A DNA stretch of 64,000 bases. Origin: Dyella thiooxydans. Lineage in GTDB: Bacteria > Pseudomonadota > Gammaproteobacteria > Xanthomonadales > Rhodanobacteraceae. Of this stretch, positions 25,575 through 34,550 are shown in pieces (the stretch's first letter is position 1; each line of letters starts with the position of its first letter). Both the position numbers and the translations under genes were made by a program. Under the pieces are notes generated by a model that saw only the letters and a program-made list of their open reading frames with translations, did not search any database and had not been told where the DNA came from. The stretch spans positions 3,436,501-3,500,500 of the forward strand of contig NZ_CP014841.1 of the NCBI RefSeq assembly GCF_001641285.1. The letters are read 5' to 3'.

Positions 25575-25597
25575 TGTGTATACACATTGTACGTACA
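25575..25597. promoter_or_regulatory. tacAT operator palindromes
   Basis: Two perfect palindromes next to each other: TGTGTATACACA (25575-25586) and TGTACGTACA (25588-25597), 15 bp upstream of the tacA start. Adjacent TGTA/TACA-type sites are what a ribbon-helix-helix antitoxin repressor such as TacA binds. Confidence 0.75.
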
Positions 25598-26083
25598 CGA
25601 ATCGCTGGACGCCACCGCCCCTGTTCAGCCCTCCGTGGTTCTGGGGTATCAAGCGTCGGAAGCAAGTGTCGACACCGCGTCGGCGGTAGATCAAACCCGC
25701 GGCCTCCACAACGGATGCGTCGTGGTGTTTATCGCTTTCAGCATCAACAGCCAGGTAAGCCGCGCGGTTCTTAACCCCGCCGACCCTGGAGACGGGTAGA
25801 ACTCCCTGCGCCGCTTTCCTCTCGCGAGCAAGTTTGGTGTCTATCCGGCGCATGCCTGAAATCCCCTCGAGAACTCGACCTCGGCCCTCTCCTGCACGTG
25901 GGCCATAACTCATCTGAGGTCAAAACGTACAAGGTGCAGCGGGCAATTCGTGTCCCGCGCGCCCGGAAAGATGACAGGAATCCGTCCGGGCGATCGGGAA
26001 GCAAATAACTGATTTAGATATCTTTATCGCTCACGATGGGACTTGGCGCTACCGGAAGGACGGTCCCTTCTTGCATTCCGAAG
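25598..26083. other. gene-less right end of the island
   Basis: No convincing gene. The stretch holds an 11-bp sequence at about 25957-25967 that is a perfect inverted copy of 26099-26109 inside the tRNA-like attachment site, and an AT-rich patch at about 26,000-26,030. Confidence 0.45.
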
Positions 26084-26111
26084 GGGGGTTCGAATCCCTC
26101 CGGGCGCGCCA
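26084..26111 (+). other. attR: 3' end of a tRNA gene (tRNA-Arg-like)
   Basis: The sequence reads as a T-arm (GGGGG, loop TTCGAAT, CCCTC), 3' acceptor strand CGGGCGC, discriminator G and encoded CCA (26109-26111). The acceptor end matches the GCGCCCG...CGGGCGC-G-CCA ends of tRNA-Arg(CCG)-type genes. No D-arm or anticodon stem precedes it, so it is a fragment, as left when an element integrates into the 3' end of a tRNA gene. Orientation implies the intact tRNA lies left of the window. Core genes start directly to the right. Confidence 0.75.
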
Positions 26112-26370
26112 TCTGCCATGGGTCATCGCCTCGCCGGCTGCGGCTGGAACGCGGTGATCCCGAAGCGGCGGAAAGCCGCATCCAGCCAACCATGCAGGCC
26201 TCGTCGACATCCCCGGCGGGGCCTTCTTGCGTTGATCGTGCGCGATGCTTTCCCGGGTCGGATGAATGTGCGCGTGGTGACCGAAGCGGCCGAGGTCGGG
26301 CCGGGGATCCAAGGGCATCCGGTGACCGTAACGCGTCGATGCCGAAGGCTCGCTTGCGAGCCTCTCGCAC
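26112..26370. other. intergenic region at the core side of attR
   Basis: About 260 bp between the attachment site and the first core gene. Base composition is already that of the core genome. No gene or clear regulatory site is seen. Confidence 0.4.
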
Positions 26371-26640
26371 ATGTCGAGTGATATCCGTGGTGATGCGCGA
26401 GTGTCACCGTCCAGTCCCCTCACAGCGAGCCCTCCCGTGGAAACCAAACCCGCCGGCGTCACCCAGTGCTTCACCTGCGAATTCTGGACCGGCGAGCGTC
26501 GCCACGAGCCGGCCGGCCAAGTGACGTTCGAGGGGGCGCTGAAGACCGCCGCCTGCGCGAACCCGGTCTCGACGACCCATCGCACCCAGATGGCGCCCGG
26601 CGCGATGTGCAATCACTGGAAGCGTTGGCAGGCGCTTTGA
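26371..26640 (+). CDS. small cysteine-containing protein
   Basis: 89 aa (a GTG start at 26437 would give 67 aa, beginning just before the conserved-looking part). The core CFTCEFWTGERR...AACANP...AMCNHWKRW has five Cys and one His that could bind a metal ion, and Trp residues typical of a small conserved family of unknown function. Not recognised by name. Confidence 0.55.
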   Translation: MSSDIRGDARVSPSSPLTASPPVETKPAGVTQCFTCEFWTGERRHEPAGQVTFEGALKTAACANPVSTTHRTQMAPGAMCNHWKRWQAL

Positions 26641-26739
26641 TCGCCCGCGGTCGGTGATCGACGGCTGGCGGGATCCGGCGCGCACACGCCGCGTTCCGCA
26701 GGCGGGGTGCGCCGGTGGCGGCGCCCGGTGTGGCCTCGT

Positions 26740-27543
26740 ATGCTGGCGACTCCGCGTTCCCGATGCATCGCCTTGACCGCCGACACCCCTCCCTTGCCGC
26801 CGTGCAACGCCTGCCGTCCCGGCGAGGATCTGCCGTTCGAATTCACCATGGCGTTCCAGCCGATCGTCGACGTGCGCGAACGCAAGGTGTTCGCCTACGA
26901 GGCGCTGATCCGCGGGCTGAAGGGCGAGGGGGCCGAGACGATCCTGCCGCAGGTCACGGTGGACAACCGCTACGTGTTCGACCAGGCCTGCCGGGTCAAG
27001 GCGGTGGAGCTGGCCTCGCGGCTGGCGATGCCGTGCTTCGTGAGCATCAATTTCCTGCCCAACGCGGTGTACCAGGCCGCCACCTGCATCCGCGCCACGC
27101 TGGAGGCCGCGCGGCGGTTCGGTTTTCCCACCGAGCGGCTGATCTTCGAGATCACCGAGAACGAGCAGCTGGTCGACAAGGAACACCTCAAGAGCATCAT
27201 CCGCGAGTACAAGCGGCAGGGCTTCAGGACCGCCATCGACGACTTCGGTGCCGGCTATTCCGGCCTCAACCTGCTGGCCGAATTCCAGCCGGACATCATC
27301 AAGCTGGACATGGCGCTGGTGCGCGCGATCGATACCGACCCGGTGCGCCAGGCGATCGTGCGGGGCATCCTCGGCGTGTGCCAGGCGCTGCACATCGAGG
27401 TGATCGCCGAGGGCGTGGAGACCCGCGCCGAATTCGCGCTGCTGCGCGAATTCGGCATCGGACTGTTCCAGGGTTTCCTGTTCGCCCGGCCGGGTTTCGA
27501 GCGCTTGTCCGACGTCGACTGGTCGGCGCTCGACGCGAGCTGA
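26740..27543 (+). CDS. EAL-domain cyclic-di-GMP phosphodiesterase
   Basis: About 267 aa from ATG 26740 (GTG 26707 also possible). A stand-alone EAL domain: YEALIRG (the EAL motif, about 51), ITENEQLVD (metal Glu), AIDDFGAGYSGLNLL (DDFG, loop 6), IIKLDMALV (catalytic Lys), EVIAEGVET and FQGFLFARP at the end. The catalytic set is complete, so it should hydrolyse c-di-GMP. No membrane or sensor domain; a short Cys-containing N-terminus (CIALTADTPPLPPCNACRPG) might be a small redox or metal sensor. Monocistronic, convergent with pyrC. Confidence 0.9.
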   Translation: MLATPRSRCIALTADTPPLPPCNACRPGEDLPFEFTMAFQPIVDVRERKVFAYEALIRGLKGEGAETILPQVTVDNRYVFDQACRVKAVELASRLAMPCFVSINFLPNAVYQAATCIRATLEAARRFGFPTERLIFEITENEQLVDKEHLKSIIREYKRQGFRTAIDDFGAGYSGLNLLAEFQPDIIKLDMALVRAIDTDPVRQAIVRGILGVCQALHIEVIAEGVETRAEFALLREFGIGLFQGFLFARPGFERLSDVDWSALDAS

Positions 27544-27553
27544 TCCGCTGCCC

Positions 27554-28606
27554 TCAGCCGGCGGATGCGTCCACGATCGACCACGGCACCTGGCTGCCGG
27601 CGCGCATCGGCACGCACACGCTCGACCCCAGCGGCACGGTGTCCGGCACGGTCCAGGCGCGGCGTTCCAGCACCATGCGCGCGGTGTTGCGCGGCAGGCG
27701 ATAGAAATCCGCGCCGTGGAAGCTGGCGAAGCCTTCCAGCCGGTCGAGCCGGCCGGCTTCCTCGAAGGCCTCGGCGTACAGCTCGATCGCAGCGTGCGCG
27801 GTGAAGATGCCGGCGCAGCCGCAGTCGGCCAGCTTGGCCTCGCGCGGATGCGGTGCGCTGTCGGTGCCGAGGAAGAAGCGCGCATCGCCGCCGGTCGCCG
27901 CGGCCAGCAGCGCCCGGCGATGCTGCTCGCGCTTGAGCACCGGCGCGCAGTAGTGATGCGGGCGCACGCCGCCGTCGAACAGCGCGTTGCGATTGAGCAG
28001 CAGGTGGTGGACGGTGATCGTGGCGGCCACGTGCTTGTCCTGCGCCTGCACGAACTGCACCGCGTCGGCGGTGGTGATGTGCTCGAACACCACGCGCAGG
28101 TTCGGGAAGCGCGCGCGCAGCGGCACCATGTGCTGGTCGATGAAGGTCTTCTCGCGGTCGAACACGTCCACCGCCGGATCGGTCACCTCGCCGTGCACCA
28201 GCAGCGGCAGGTCGGCCTGCTCCATCGCTTCCAGCACCGGGTAGACGGTGGCCAGATCGGACACGCCGGCGGCCGAGTTGGTGGTGGCGCCCTGCGGGTA
28301 GAACTTCACCGCGAACACCTGGCCGCTGGCCTTGGCCGCGAAGATCTCCTCCGGCGTGGTCTGCCGCGTGAGGTACAGCGTCATCAGCGGTTCGAACGTC
28401 ATGCCCGCGGGCACGGCGGCGAGAATGCGTTCGCGGTAGGCCAGCGCCTGCCCCACGGTGGCCACCGGCGGCTTGAGGTTGGGCATCACGATGGCGCGGG
28501 CGAAGCGCCGCGCGGTGTGGCCGATCACCGAGGCCAGCGCCTCGCCGTCGCGCAGGTGCAGGTGCCAGTCGTCGGGGCGGACGATGTCCAGTCGGTCCGT
28601 GCTCAT
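27554..28606 (-). CDS. pyrC: dihydroorotase
   Basis: 350 aa, type II dihydroorotase (pyrimidine synthesis, carbamoyl-aspartate to dihydroorotate, cytoplasm). Motifs: DDWHLHLRDG (zinc His pair, about 12-21), MPNLKPP, VKFYPQGATTNS (the carboxylated Lys, about 100), LVHGEV and FEHITT (zinc His), and FLGTDSAPH (catalytic Asp). Full length with start MSTDRLDIVRP. Confidence 0.97.
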   Translation of the reverse strand: MSTDRLDIVRPDDWHLHLRDGEALASVIGHTARRFARAIVMPNLKPPVATVGQALAYRERILAAVPAGMTFEPLMTLYLTRQTTPEEIFAAKASGQVFAVKFYPQGATTNSAAGVSDLATVYPVLEAMEQADLPLLVHGEVTDPAVDVFDREKTFIDQHMVPLRARFPNLRVVFEHITTADAVQFVQAQDKHVAATITVHHLLLNRNALFDGGVRPHHYCAPVLKREQHRRALLAAATGGDARFFLGTDSAPHPREAKLADCGCAGIFTAHAAIELYAEAFEEAGRLDRLEGFASFHGADFYRLPRNTARMVLERRAWTVPDTVPLGSSVCVPMRAGSQVPWSIVDASAG

Positions 28607-28681
28607 GGGCCGTTCCTCTCGTGGATGGGGATCAAAGACGCATAGTGTCCCGCGTCCGGGCGAAAAAGTCCGGTGGGTGCG

Positions 28682-29545
28682 TCAGGGGTTGCAGGCGTCG
28701 CAGTGCGCAGGGTCGGCCGGACCGCCGTCGCGCGGGCGCCGTTCGAGATGGCCGCAGCCGGCGCAGCGCCGCTCGTCGGCCAGCACCTGCCGGGTCGGTG
28801 CGCCGCACCAGCCGCAGGGCCGGCCGGGCAGGCGGGCGCTGATCACGAAGCCCGGCCGCGCGCAGGCCGGGCAGCGGCTGCGCCAGGCGCGCAGCAGATC
28901 CACGGTGGCGCGGCGGATGCAGCGCATGCGCTGCGGATTGCGGTGGGCGCGCATGTCGGTTTCCACCGAGGCCGCCTCACAGGCATCCAGTGCGCGGCGT
29001 ACCGCGGCGACCAAGGTCCCGTCGTCGTGCGCGTCCTTGGCCAGCGCGACGGCGGGCGTGGGCTGGCCGCCCTCCATGCCCATCACGATCACGCCCTGGC
29101 GGGGAAAGCCGACGCGCGCGGCGAAGGCCCGCGCCGCGTCCACGTCCTCCACCCGCGCATGGGCGAAGTGCCGGGCCGGCGCCTCGTGGCGGCCGACCAG
29201 CTCCAGCCCGGTGGCGCGGTCGACCAGCACCACCTGCTCGCTGCCCCAGGCCAGGAAGGGCACGTGCGGATGCGGCCCGAAGCTGCCCTCGCTGGCCAGT
29301 CCGAGCCGCGCTTCGGGGACGCGCTCAAAGCCGGTGCGGATCTTCGCCCGCGCCGTCTCCAGCGACGTGCTGGTGCGCGCGACGTCGCGGCTGAAGGTGC
29401 CGAAGCGGTCGGTGTCGAAGTCCTCCGGCACCACCACCCGCACGCCGAGGAAGCGCGCCAGCAGCGGCGCGATCGCCCGCTCCTTGCCGTGCATGGTGGC
29501 CAGCACCGCGGTCTCGCCGCACAGCGAGGGCACCGCCTCGGCCAT
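28682..29545 (-). CDS. DUF6671 family protein with C-terminal zinc ribbons
   Basis: 287 aa from ATG 29545, overlapping the cysD stop by 1 nt (TGATG). The N-terminal 200 residues (LATMHGKERAIAPLLARFLG, EDFDTDRFGTFSRD, FGPHPHVPFLAWGSEQVVLVD) match the family known as DUF6671, of unknown function. The C-terminus has CPAC, CGWCGAP, CAGCGHLERR and CDAC motifs, two likely zinc ribbons. Last gene of the dabB-dabA-cysD operon. Confidence 0.75.
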   Translation of the reverse strand: MAEAVPSLCGETAVLATMHGKERAIAPLLARFLGVRVVVPEDFDTDRFGTFSRDVARTSTSLETARAKIRTGFERVPEARLGLASEGSFGPHPHVPFLAWGSEQVVLVDRATGLELVGRHEAPARHFAHARVEDVDAARAFAARVGFPRQGVIVMGMEGGQPTPAVALAKDAHDDGTLVAAVRRALDACEAASVETDMRAHRNPQRMRCIRRATVDLLRAWRSRCPACARPGFVISARLPGRPCGWCGAPTRQVLADERRCAGCGHLERRPRDGGPADPAHCDACNP

Positions 29546-30465
29546 CAGAAGTAGCCTTCGAGCTTCTGCTGCTCGAGGCTGCCGCCACCTTCGCGATCGG
29601 CCAGCCGGCCCTGGCGCTCCGAGCCGCTGGCGCGCGCGGTCTCGGCGATCACCGCGCGCAGGTCGCGCGCGTCCGAGGCGATCGCTCCGGTCACTGGCCA
29701 GCAGCCGAGCGTGCGGAAGCGCACCGGGCGGTGCGTGACGGTCTCGCCCGGTGCCAGGCGCATCCGCGCCCGGTCGTCCACCACCAGCAGGCCGCCGTCG
29801 CGCTCGACCACCGGGCGCGACGCGGCGAAGTACAGCGGCGCCAGCGCCAGTTCGCGGCGCAGCGCGTAGCACCAGATGTCGAGCTCGGTCCAGTAGGACA
29901 GCGGGTAGGCGCGCAGCGACTGCCCCGGCGCCAGCCGCGTGTTGTAGAGATTCCACAGCTCCGGCCGCTGCTGGCGCGGGTTCCAGGCGTGGGTGGCGCT
30001 GCGCACCGAGAACACGCGCTCCTTGGCGCGGGTGCGCTCCTCGTCGCGGCGCGCGCCGCCGAACACCACGTCGTGCCGGCCGCGGTCCAGCGCCTGCTTC
30101 AGCGCGTCGGTGCGCATCGCGGTGGTGTAGGCCTCGCCGTGGTCGAACGGGTTGATGCCCGCGGCGCGCCCGGCCTCGTTGGCGTAGACGTGCAGCTCGA
30201 AGCGGTGCGCCCGCGCGAACGCGTCGCGAAACGCCAGCAGTTCGCGGAACTCCCAAGTGGAGTCGACGTGCAGCAGCGGCATCGGCGGCGGCGCGGGATG
30301 AAACGCGCACACCGCGAGGTGGGCCAGCACGGTGGAATCCTTGCCGGCGGAGAACAGCAGTACCGGGCGCTGGGCCTGCGCCACGCCCTCGCGCAGGATG
30401 TGGATCGCCTCGTTCTCCAGCGCGTCGAGGTGGCCGCCCAGCCGGCGCGCGCCGGCCGGATTCAC
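29545..30465 (-). CDS. cysD: sulfate adenylyltransferase small subunit (CysD) homologue
   Basis: 306 aa from GTG 30465, which overlaps the dabA stop (GTGA). PAPS-reductase/PP-loop ATPase family: LLFSAGKDSTVLAHLA (PP-loop), LLHVDSTWEFREL, GINPFDHG, FGGARRDEERTRAKERVFS, NPRQQRPELW, YPLSYWTELDIWCY and FRTLGCWPVTGA, all classic CysD motifs. CysD with CysN makes APS from sulfate and ATP. Here no cysN follows; the next gene is DUF6671, and the gene before is dabA. Either CysN is encoded elsewhere or this copy has another job in the inorganic-carbon operon. Confidence 0.9.
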   Translation of the reverse strand: MNPAGARRLGGHLDALENEAIHILREGVAQAQRPVLLFSAGKDSTVLAHLAVCAFHPAPPPMPLLHVDSTWEFRELLAFRDAFARAHRFELHVYANEAGRAAGINPFDHGEAYTTAMRTDALKQALDRGRHDVVFGGARRDEERTRAKERVFSVRSATHAWNPRQQRPELWNLYNTRLAPGQSLRAYPLSYWTELDIWCYALRRELALAPLYFAASRPVVERDGGLLVVDDRARMRLAPGETVTHRPVRFRTLGCWPVTGAIASDARDLRAVIAETARASGSERQGRLADREGGGSLEQQKLEGYF

Positions 30466-32915
30466 GCGAAGCGTTCCCAGCGGCTGTCGGCGCCGCGGCG
30501 CCACAGACCCTCGCCGCCGGGCGGCAGCGCGAACAGGTGCAGCCAGCCGTGATCGACCAGTTCGCGCACGCCGGCCTGCTTCGCCAGCACGCGCTCGATC
30601 GCCTCGGTGGGCGCGGCCAGCACCGCGGTGAGCCGGCGCGGTTCGTGCACCAGCGCGGTGCCGTCGGAGACCGACTGCCAGGGCAGGCCGCTGCGCAGGT
30701 GGCCGCCGGCGCCCTCCATCACGCCGACGCCGGCGACCACGTTGTGCAGGGTTTTGTTGCCGCTGCCGAACGCGTCGTTGTCCACGCTGGAGGCGTAGTA
30801 CTGCAGGTTGATCCAGCTGGCGACCACCATCGGCGCGCTCATGATCTGCTCCAGCACGCGGCCCTCCGGATCCTGCGCCCAGGTGTAGCTGTGCAGGAAC
30901 ACGCGGCCCCCGAGGTCGAGCGCACGGGTGGCCTCGCGCGGCGCGGCGATGAAGGCGGCGCAGCCGGCCAGGCCCCATTCCGGTCGCGGCTGGCTCCAGT
31001 CCTGGCTGCGCGCGAGCAGGGCACGCAGGCCCTCGGGCGAGGCGTCCAGCCCCAGCCGGGCGGCGCGCTCGGTGCGGGTGCGCGCGCCGGCTTCGGCCAG
31101 CGCCTGCTCGAGGCGGTCGAGGTCGTCGGCGTGGCTGGCCGGCACGTCGTCGCGGTCGTACAGGATGAGCGCGTCGGTAGTGGTGTCGTGCAGGCCGGCC
31201 ACGAACACGGTGTCGGCGGGAATCGCGATGCCGCGGGTTGCGAGGCCCTCGCGCACTGCCGCGTCGTTGAGCACGCGCGCGGCTAGCCGGGCATTCGCTT
31301 CGCCGCTGTGGCCGCCGCAGGCGCCGCAGTCCAGCCCGCTGGCGTAGGGGTTGTTGGTGCTGCTGGCGCCGTGGCCGGCGAGCAGCACCAGCCGTGCGAA
31401 GCGGTCGGTGAGCGACATGCCGCGCAGCAGGTTGGTCGCCAGGTCCAGCCGGACCTCCGGCGGCGGCAGCGTGGCTTCCATGTCGTCGCGGCAGCGGCCA
31501 CGCGGCGAATGCCTGGCCAGCCCGAAGCCGTCCAGCAGCAGGCGTGCGGCGTAGACCAGGCCCAGGCTCTCGACGAAGGCGAACGAGGCCACCGCCGCGC
31601 GCTTGAACGCCTGCCAGCCGGCGGCGCGCAGGTTGCGCGTGCGCTGCTGCGCGAGTCGCGTCGCGCGGTCGCTGTCGGAGCTGCGCTTGGGCTGTTCGTG
31701 CACGGTCAGCGGCGGCGCGAGCAACGCCGGGCACTGCGCGCGGCCGGTGTCGTGGCCGAACGGGACGTAGCTCACCGGCATGCCGAAGAAGCCGGCGAAG
31801 CCCAGCGTCTCGGCGCCGGGCAGGCTGCCTTCCAGCGCGCGGCGGAACACTTCGGAGCGCACGTCGATGCAGAACGCCGCCTGCACCGGCGCGCGCGGCG
31901 CGGGCTCGGTCGCTGGCGCGCGGGTCGCCACCAGCTTCGCGGCCAGCGGGCGCTGCCAGGCGATCTCGTAGGCATGCTGGACGATCTCGTCGACCACGAA
32001 GGCGCGCAGCCGGCGCGGATCGCGGCCGTGTTCGACGAACCGTTCGCGGGCACCGGCCCAGGCCGCGGCGAGCCGCGGGCCACCGAGGCGCAGCGCCAGC
32101 AGCTCCCACGCCAGCCGCACGGCGAGCAGTTCGGCCAGCTCGCTGCCGGCTTCGCCGCGCAGCTCGTCCTGCCAGTCGCGGTAGCGCGCGTGGCCGGCCC
32201 AGCCGCCGAGCGTCGCCAGCAGGCGCTGGAAGTAGAGCGGCAGGCCCGGCGCCGGCAGCGCCAGCGCGGTGGCCGCTTCGGCGATCAGCGCGTCGGCGTC
32301 CGCCGGCAGCGCGCGCACCGCGGCGCGGAAGCCCGACCAGCCCTCGATCTCGGGGCGCCGGTCGCGCTGTGCCTGCTCGTGCCACGCCGCATACGGGCGC
32401 AGTCCGCGCCAGGGCGAGGCCCACATCGCCTGGCCCTGGTCGTAGTGCGAGGCCGCCCACTGCGCGAGCTGGGCGTCGGCCAGCGCTTCGTCGTCGCGCC
32501 GGTGGACCGTTGCGGCCAGCGACAGCACCGTGGGCAACGCATCGCCGGCGGGGTCGTGCGGTCCGGCGAGGTGGCGCTTGAGTTCGGCCACGTCGGCCGG
32601 GCGGTGCGGGCCGGGTGCGGCCTGGCGCAGCGCCTCGGCGAGGTCGGCGTCGGTGATCTCGCCGCGGGCGATTGCCTCGGCGTGGACGCGCCGCGCTGGC
32701 GTCACGCGGGCGCCCTCGGTGGCGGCGACCCGCTGCGCCGCTTCGGCGAACGGCAGGTCGGTGAGGCCGAGGAAGGGGTTCACCGCGACGAAGTGGGCGA
32801 GCGGCCACAGCGGGGCGACCCGGCGGCAGGCGTCCGTGACGGCGGCCTGCAGCGTCGGTGTCGTGGTGGCAGCCGGGGCGGCGTCGGTTTCGGCGGGGCG
32901 CAGCATGGCGTTCAT
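30462..32915 (-). CDS. dabA: DabA, inorganic-carbon transporter subunit (DUF2309)
   Basis: 817 aa. DabA is the beta-carbonic-anhydrase-like cytoplasmic subunit that, with the DabB membrane protein, drives CO2/bicarbonate accumulation. Zinc-site segments are visible: AAFCIDVRSEVFRRALE (Cys-x-Asp-x-Arg, about 335), and GHG...LDCGACGGHSG (His/Cys ligands, about 525-545). Start MNAMLRPAETD at 32915 overlaps the dabB stop (ATGA). Downstream cysD overlaps in turn, so dabB-dabA-cysD-DUF6671 is one operon. A divergent LysR regulator sits before dabB. Confidence 0.94.
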   Translation of the reverse strand: MNAMLRPAETDAAPAATTTPTLQAAVTDACRRVAPLWPLAHFVAVNPFLGLTDLPFAEAAQRVAATEGARVTPARRVHAEAIARGEITDADLAEALRQAAPGPHRPADVAELKRHLAGPHDPAGDALPTVLSLAATVHRRDDEALADAQLAQWAASHYDQGQAMWASPWRGLRPYAAWHEQAQRDRRPEIEGWSGFRAAVRALPADADALIAEAATALALPAPGLPLYFQRLLATLGGWAGHARYRDWQDELRGEAGSELAELLAVRLAWELLALRLGGPRLAAAWAGARERFVEHGRDPRRLRAFVVDEIVQHAYEIAWQRPLAAKLVATRAPATEPAPRAPVQAAFCIDVRSEVFRRALEGSLPGAETLGFAGFFGMPVSYVPFGHDTGRAQCPALLAPPLTVHEQPKRSSDSDRATRLAQQRTRNLRAAGWQAFKRAAVASFAFVESLGLVYAARLLLDGFGLARHSPRGRCRDDMEATLPPPEVRLDLATNLLRGMSLTDRFARLVLLAGHGASSTNNPYASGLDCGACGGHSGEANARLAARVLNDAAVREGLATRGIAIPADTVFVAGLHDTTTDALILYDRDDVPASHADDLDRLEQALAEAGARTRTERAARLGLDASPEGLRALLARSQDWSQPRPEWGLAGCAAFIAAPREATRALDLGGRVFLHSYTWAQDPEGRVLEQIMSAPMVVASWINLQYYASSVDNDAFGSGNKTLHNVVAGVGVMEGAGGHLRSGLPWQSVSDGTALVHEPRRLTAVLAAPTEAIERVLAKQAGVRELVDHGWLHLFALPPGGEGLWRRGADSRWERFA

Positions 32916-34489
32916 CGACGGACCTCCGCGACGGAGACAGGGGCAGTGGTCGCGCGGTTCTCCAGGCGATGCCACAGGAAGGCATCGACATAGAGGCCCT
33001 GCGCGAGATGCACGTAGGCAGTGCGCCAGCCGCGCCGCGCCTGCAGCGTCTCGGGCATCAGCTGCACCAGCGCGATGGCGGCGAAGGCCAGCAGGGTGGG
33101 GCCGAGGATCGCCCAGGTGACCCAGCTCGCCGCCGGGGCGGCCGGCACGCTGCCGGCCAGCGCAGCGCCGGCAACCGCGTGCAACGCGGCGTAGGCGAGC
33201 ATGGCGAAGGCGGCGAGCACGAGTCCGCGCACGAGGTTGGCGGCCGGCCGCCGCGCCGGCGTGGCGCGTGCCAGCAGCAGGCCGGCGCCGATCGCCAGCA
33301 GCAGGCCGAGCGCGCCGATCGCGGCGGGCTCCGGGTCGATCCGGTCCATCAGCGGACGCAGCGCGAGGTAGAGCACGATCGCCAGCACCGGGCCCAGCGC
33401 CCGCGCCCGACCGCCCGCGGCCGGTGCGGCGGCGCGGCGGCGGGCCACCGCGTCCACCGCGGTGCCGGAGGCGAGGAAGCCGTGTGCCTTGTAGAACGAG
33501 TGGGCGATCAGGTGCAGCAGCGCGAGCGGGAAGGCGCCCAGGCCGCACTCCAGCAGCATCAGGCCCATCTGCGCGATGGTCGACCAGGCCAGCGAGGCCT
33601 TGATGCTGGTCTGGGTCAGCATCACCAGCGAACCGTAGACCGCGGTGATCGCGCCGATCGCCGCCAGCAGGTGCATCGCTGCGGGCACCGCCACCAGCAC
33701 CTCGGCAAAGCGGATCGCCAGGAAGCCGCCGCCGTTGATGATGCCGGCGTGCAGCAGCGCCGACACCGGCGTGGGCGTGTCGATGATGTCCGGCAGCCAG
33801 CCGTGGGCGGGAAACTGCGCCGACTTCAGCGCGGCGGCGATCACCAGCAGCACCGCGGCCGCCGGCACCGCTGCGCCGGTTGGCGCGCCGTCGCGCACCT
33901 GCGCCAGCACGGTAGCGAGGTCGGCGCTGCGGCAGGTCCAGGCGAGCAGGGCGAATGCGCCGAGCAGGCAGGCGTCGCCGAGGCGGGCGACGATGAACTT
34001 GCGGCCGGCCGCGCGTACCGCGGCGGCGCGCTCGGGATAGAACAGCAGCAGCCGGTGCAGTGCCAGGCTGGTAGCGATCCACGCCGCGGCGAGCAGGGCG
34101 AGGTTGCCGGCCAGCACGAGGGTCATCACCGCGGCCAGGGTCAGGCACAGCTCGGCGGCGAACAGGCCGCGGCGCGGATCGCCGTCGAGGTAGTTGCGGC
34201 TGTAGCGCAGCACGATCGTCCCGATGAACGCGACCAGCAGGAACAGGCTGGTGCCCAGCGCGTCCAGCCGCACCGACACGCCCGCGCCGTGCCAGTCCAC
34301 CAGCGCGGCGGACAGCGGGCCGCGCATCACCGCCGCCGCCAGGGCCGCCAGCGCAAGCCCTGTCGAGAGCGCCCCGGCGGCTTGGATCGCCGCCCAGGAG
34401 AAGCGACGACGCCCGGCGGCATCGGTCATCGCTACCAGCGCGGCGAGGACGAACGAGGCGGGGGCAAGCAGCACGATAAGCATGGGCAT
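32912..34489 (-). CDS. dabB: DabB, membrane subunit of the inorganic-carbon transporter
   Basis: 525 aa from ATG 34489 (GTG 34522 is possible). NuoL/MrpA-like proton-conducting membrane protein with about 13 helices. The H+-translocation signature is clear: ALKSAQFPAHGWLPDIIDTP followed by TPVSALLHAGIINGGGFL, then QTSIKASLAWSTIAQMG and HLIAHSFYKAHGFLASG. It energises DabA. Expressed from the AT-rich divergent region shared with the LysR gene. Confidence 0.93.
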   Translation of the reverse strand: MPMLIVLLAPASFVLAALVAMTDAAGRRRFSWAAIQAAGALSTGLALAALAAAVMRGPLSAALVDWHGAGVSVRLDALGTSLFLLVAFIGTIVLRYSRNYLDGDPRRGLFAAELCLTLAAVMTLVLAGNLALLAAAWIATSLALHRLLLFYPERAAAVRAAGRKFIVARLGDACLLGAFALLAWTCRSADLATVLAQVRDGAPTGAAVPAAAVLLVIAAALKSAQFPAHGWLPDIIDTPTPVSALLHAGIINGGGFLAIRFAEVLVAVPAAMHLLAAIGAITAVYGSLVMLTQTSIKASLAWSTIAQMGLMLLECGLGAFPLALLHLIAHSFYKAHGFLASGTAVDAVARRRAAAPAAGGRARALGPVLAIVLYLALRPLMDRIDPEPAAIGALGLLLAIGAGLLLARATPARRPAANLVRGLVLAAFAMLAYAALHAVAGAALAGSVPAAPAASWVTWAILGPTLLAFAAIALVQLMPETLQARRGWRTAYVHLAQGLYVDAFLWHRLENRATTAPVSVAEVRR

Positions 34490-34550
34490 GGACGGGTCCG
34501 GAACATATGAAAACCATGTCACCTTATCGCAGTGCTTTCATTCCATAAAA

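Noticed and set aside
25959-26111. Possible full tRNA gene from GCGCCCG (25959-25965) to the CCA at 26111
   Set aside because: The acceptor strands would pair, but the 153-nt span is too long, there is no D-arm after the acceptor, and the region before the T-arm forms no anticodon stem.
30462-34517. Very long minus-strand frame spanning dabA and dabB
   Set aside because: The upstream part is a wrong-frame read of dabB; the real dabA starts at 32915 in an ATGA overlap.
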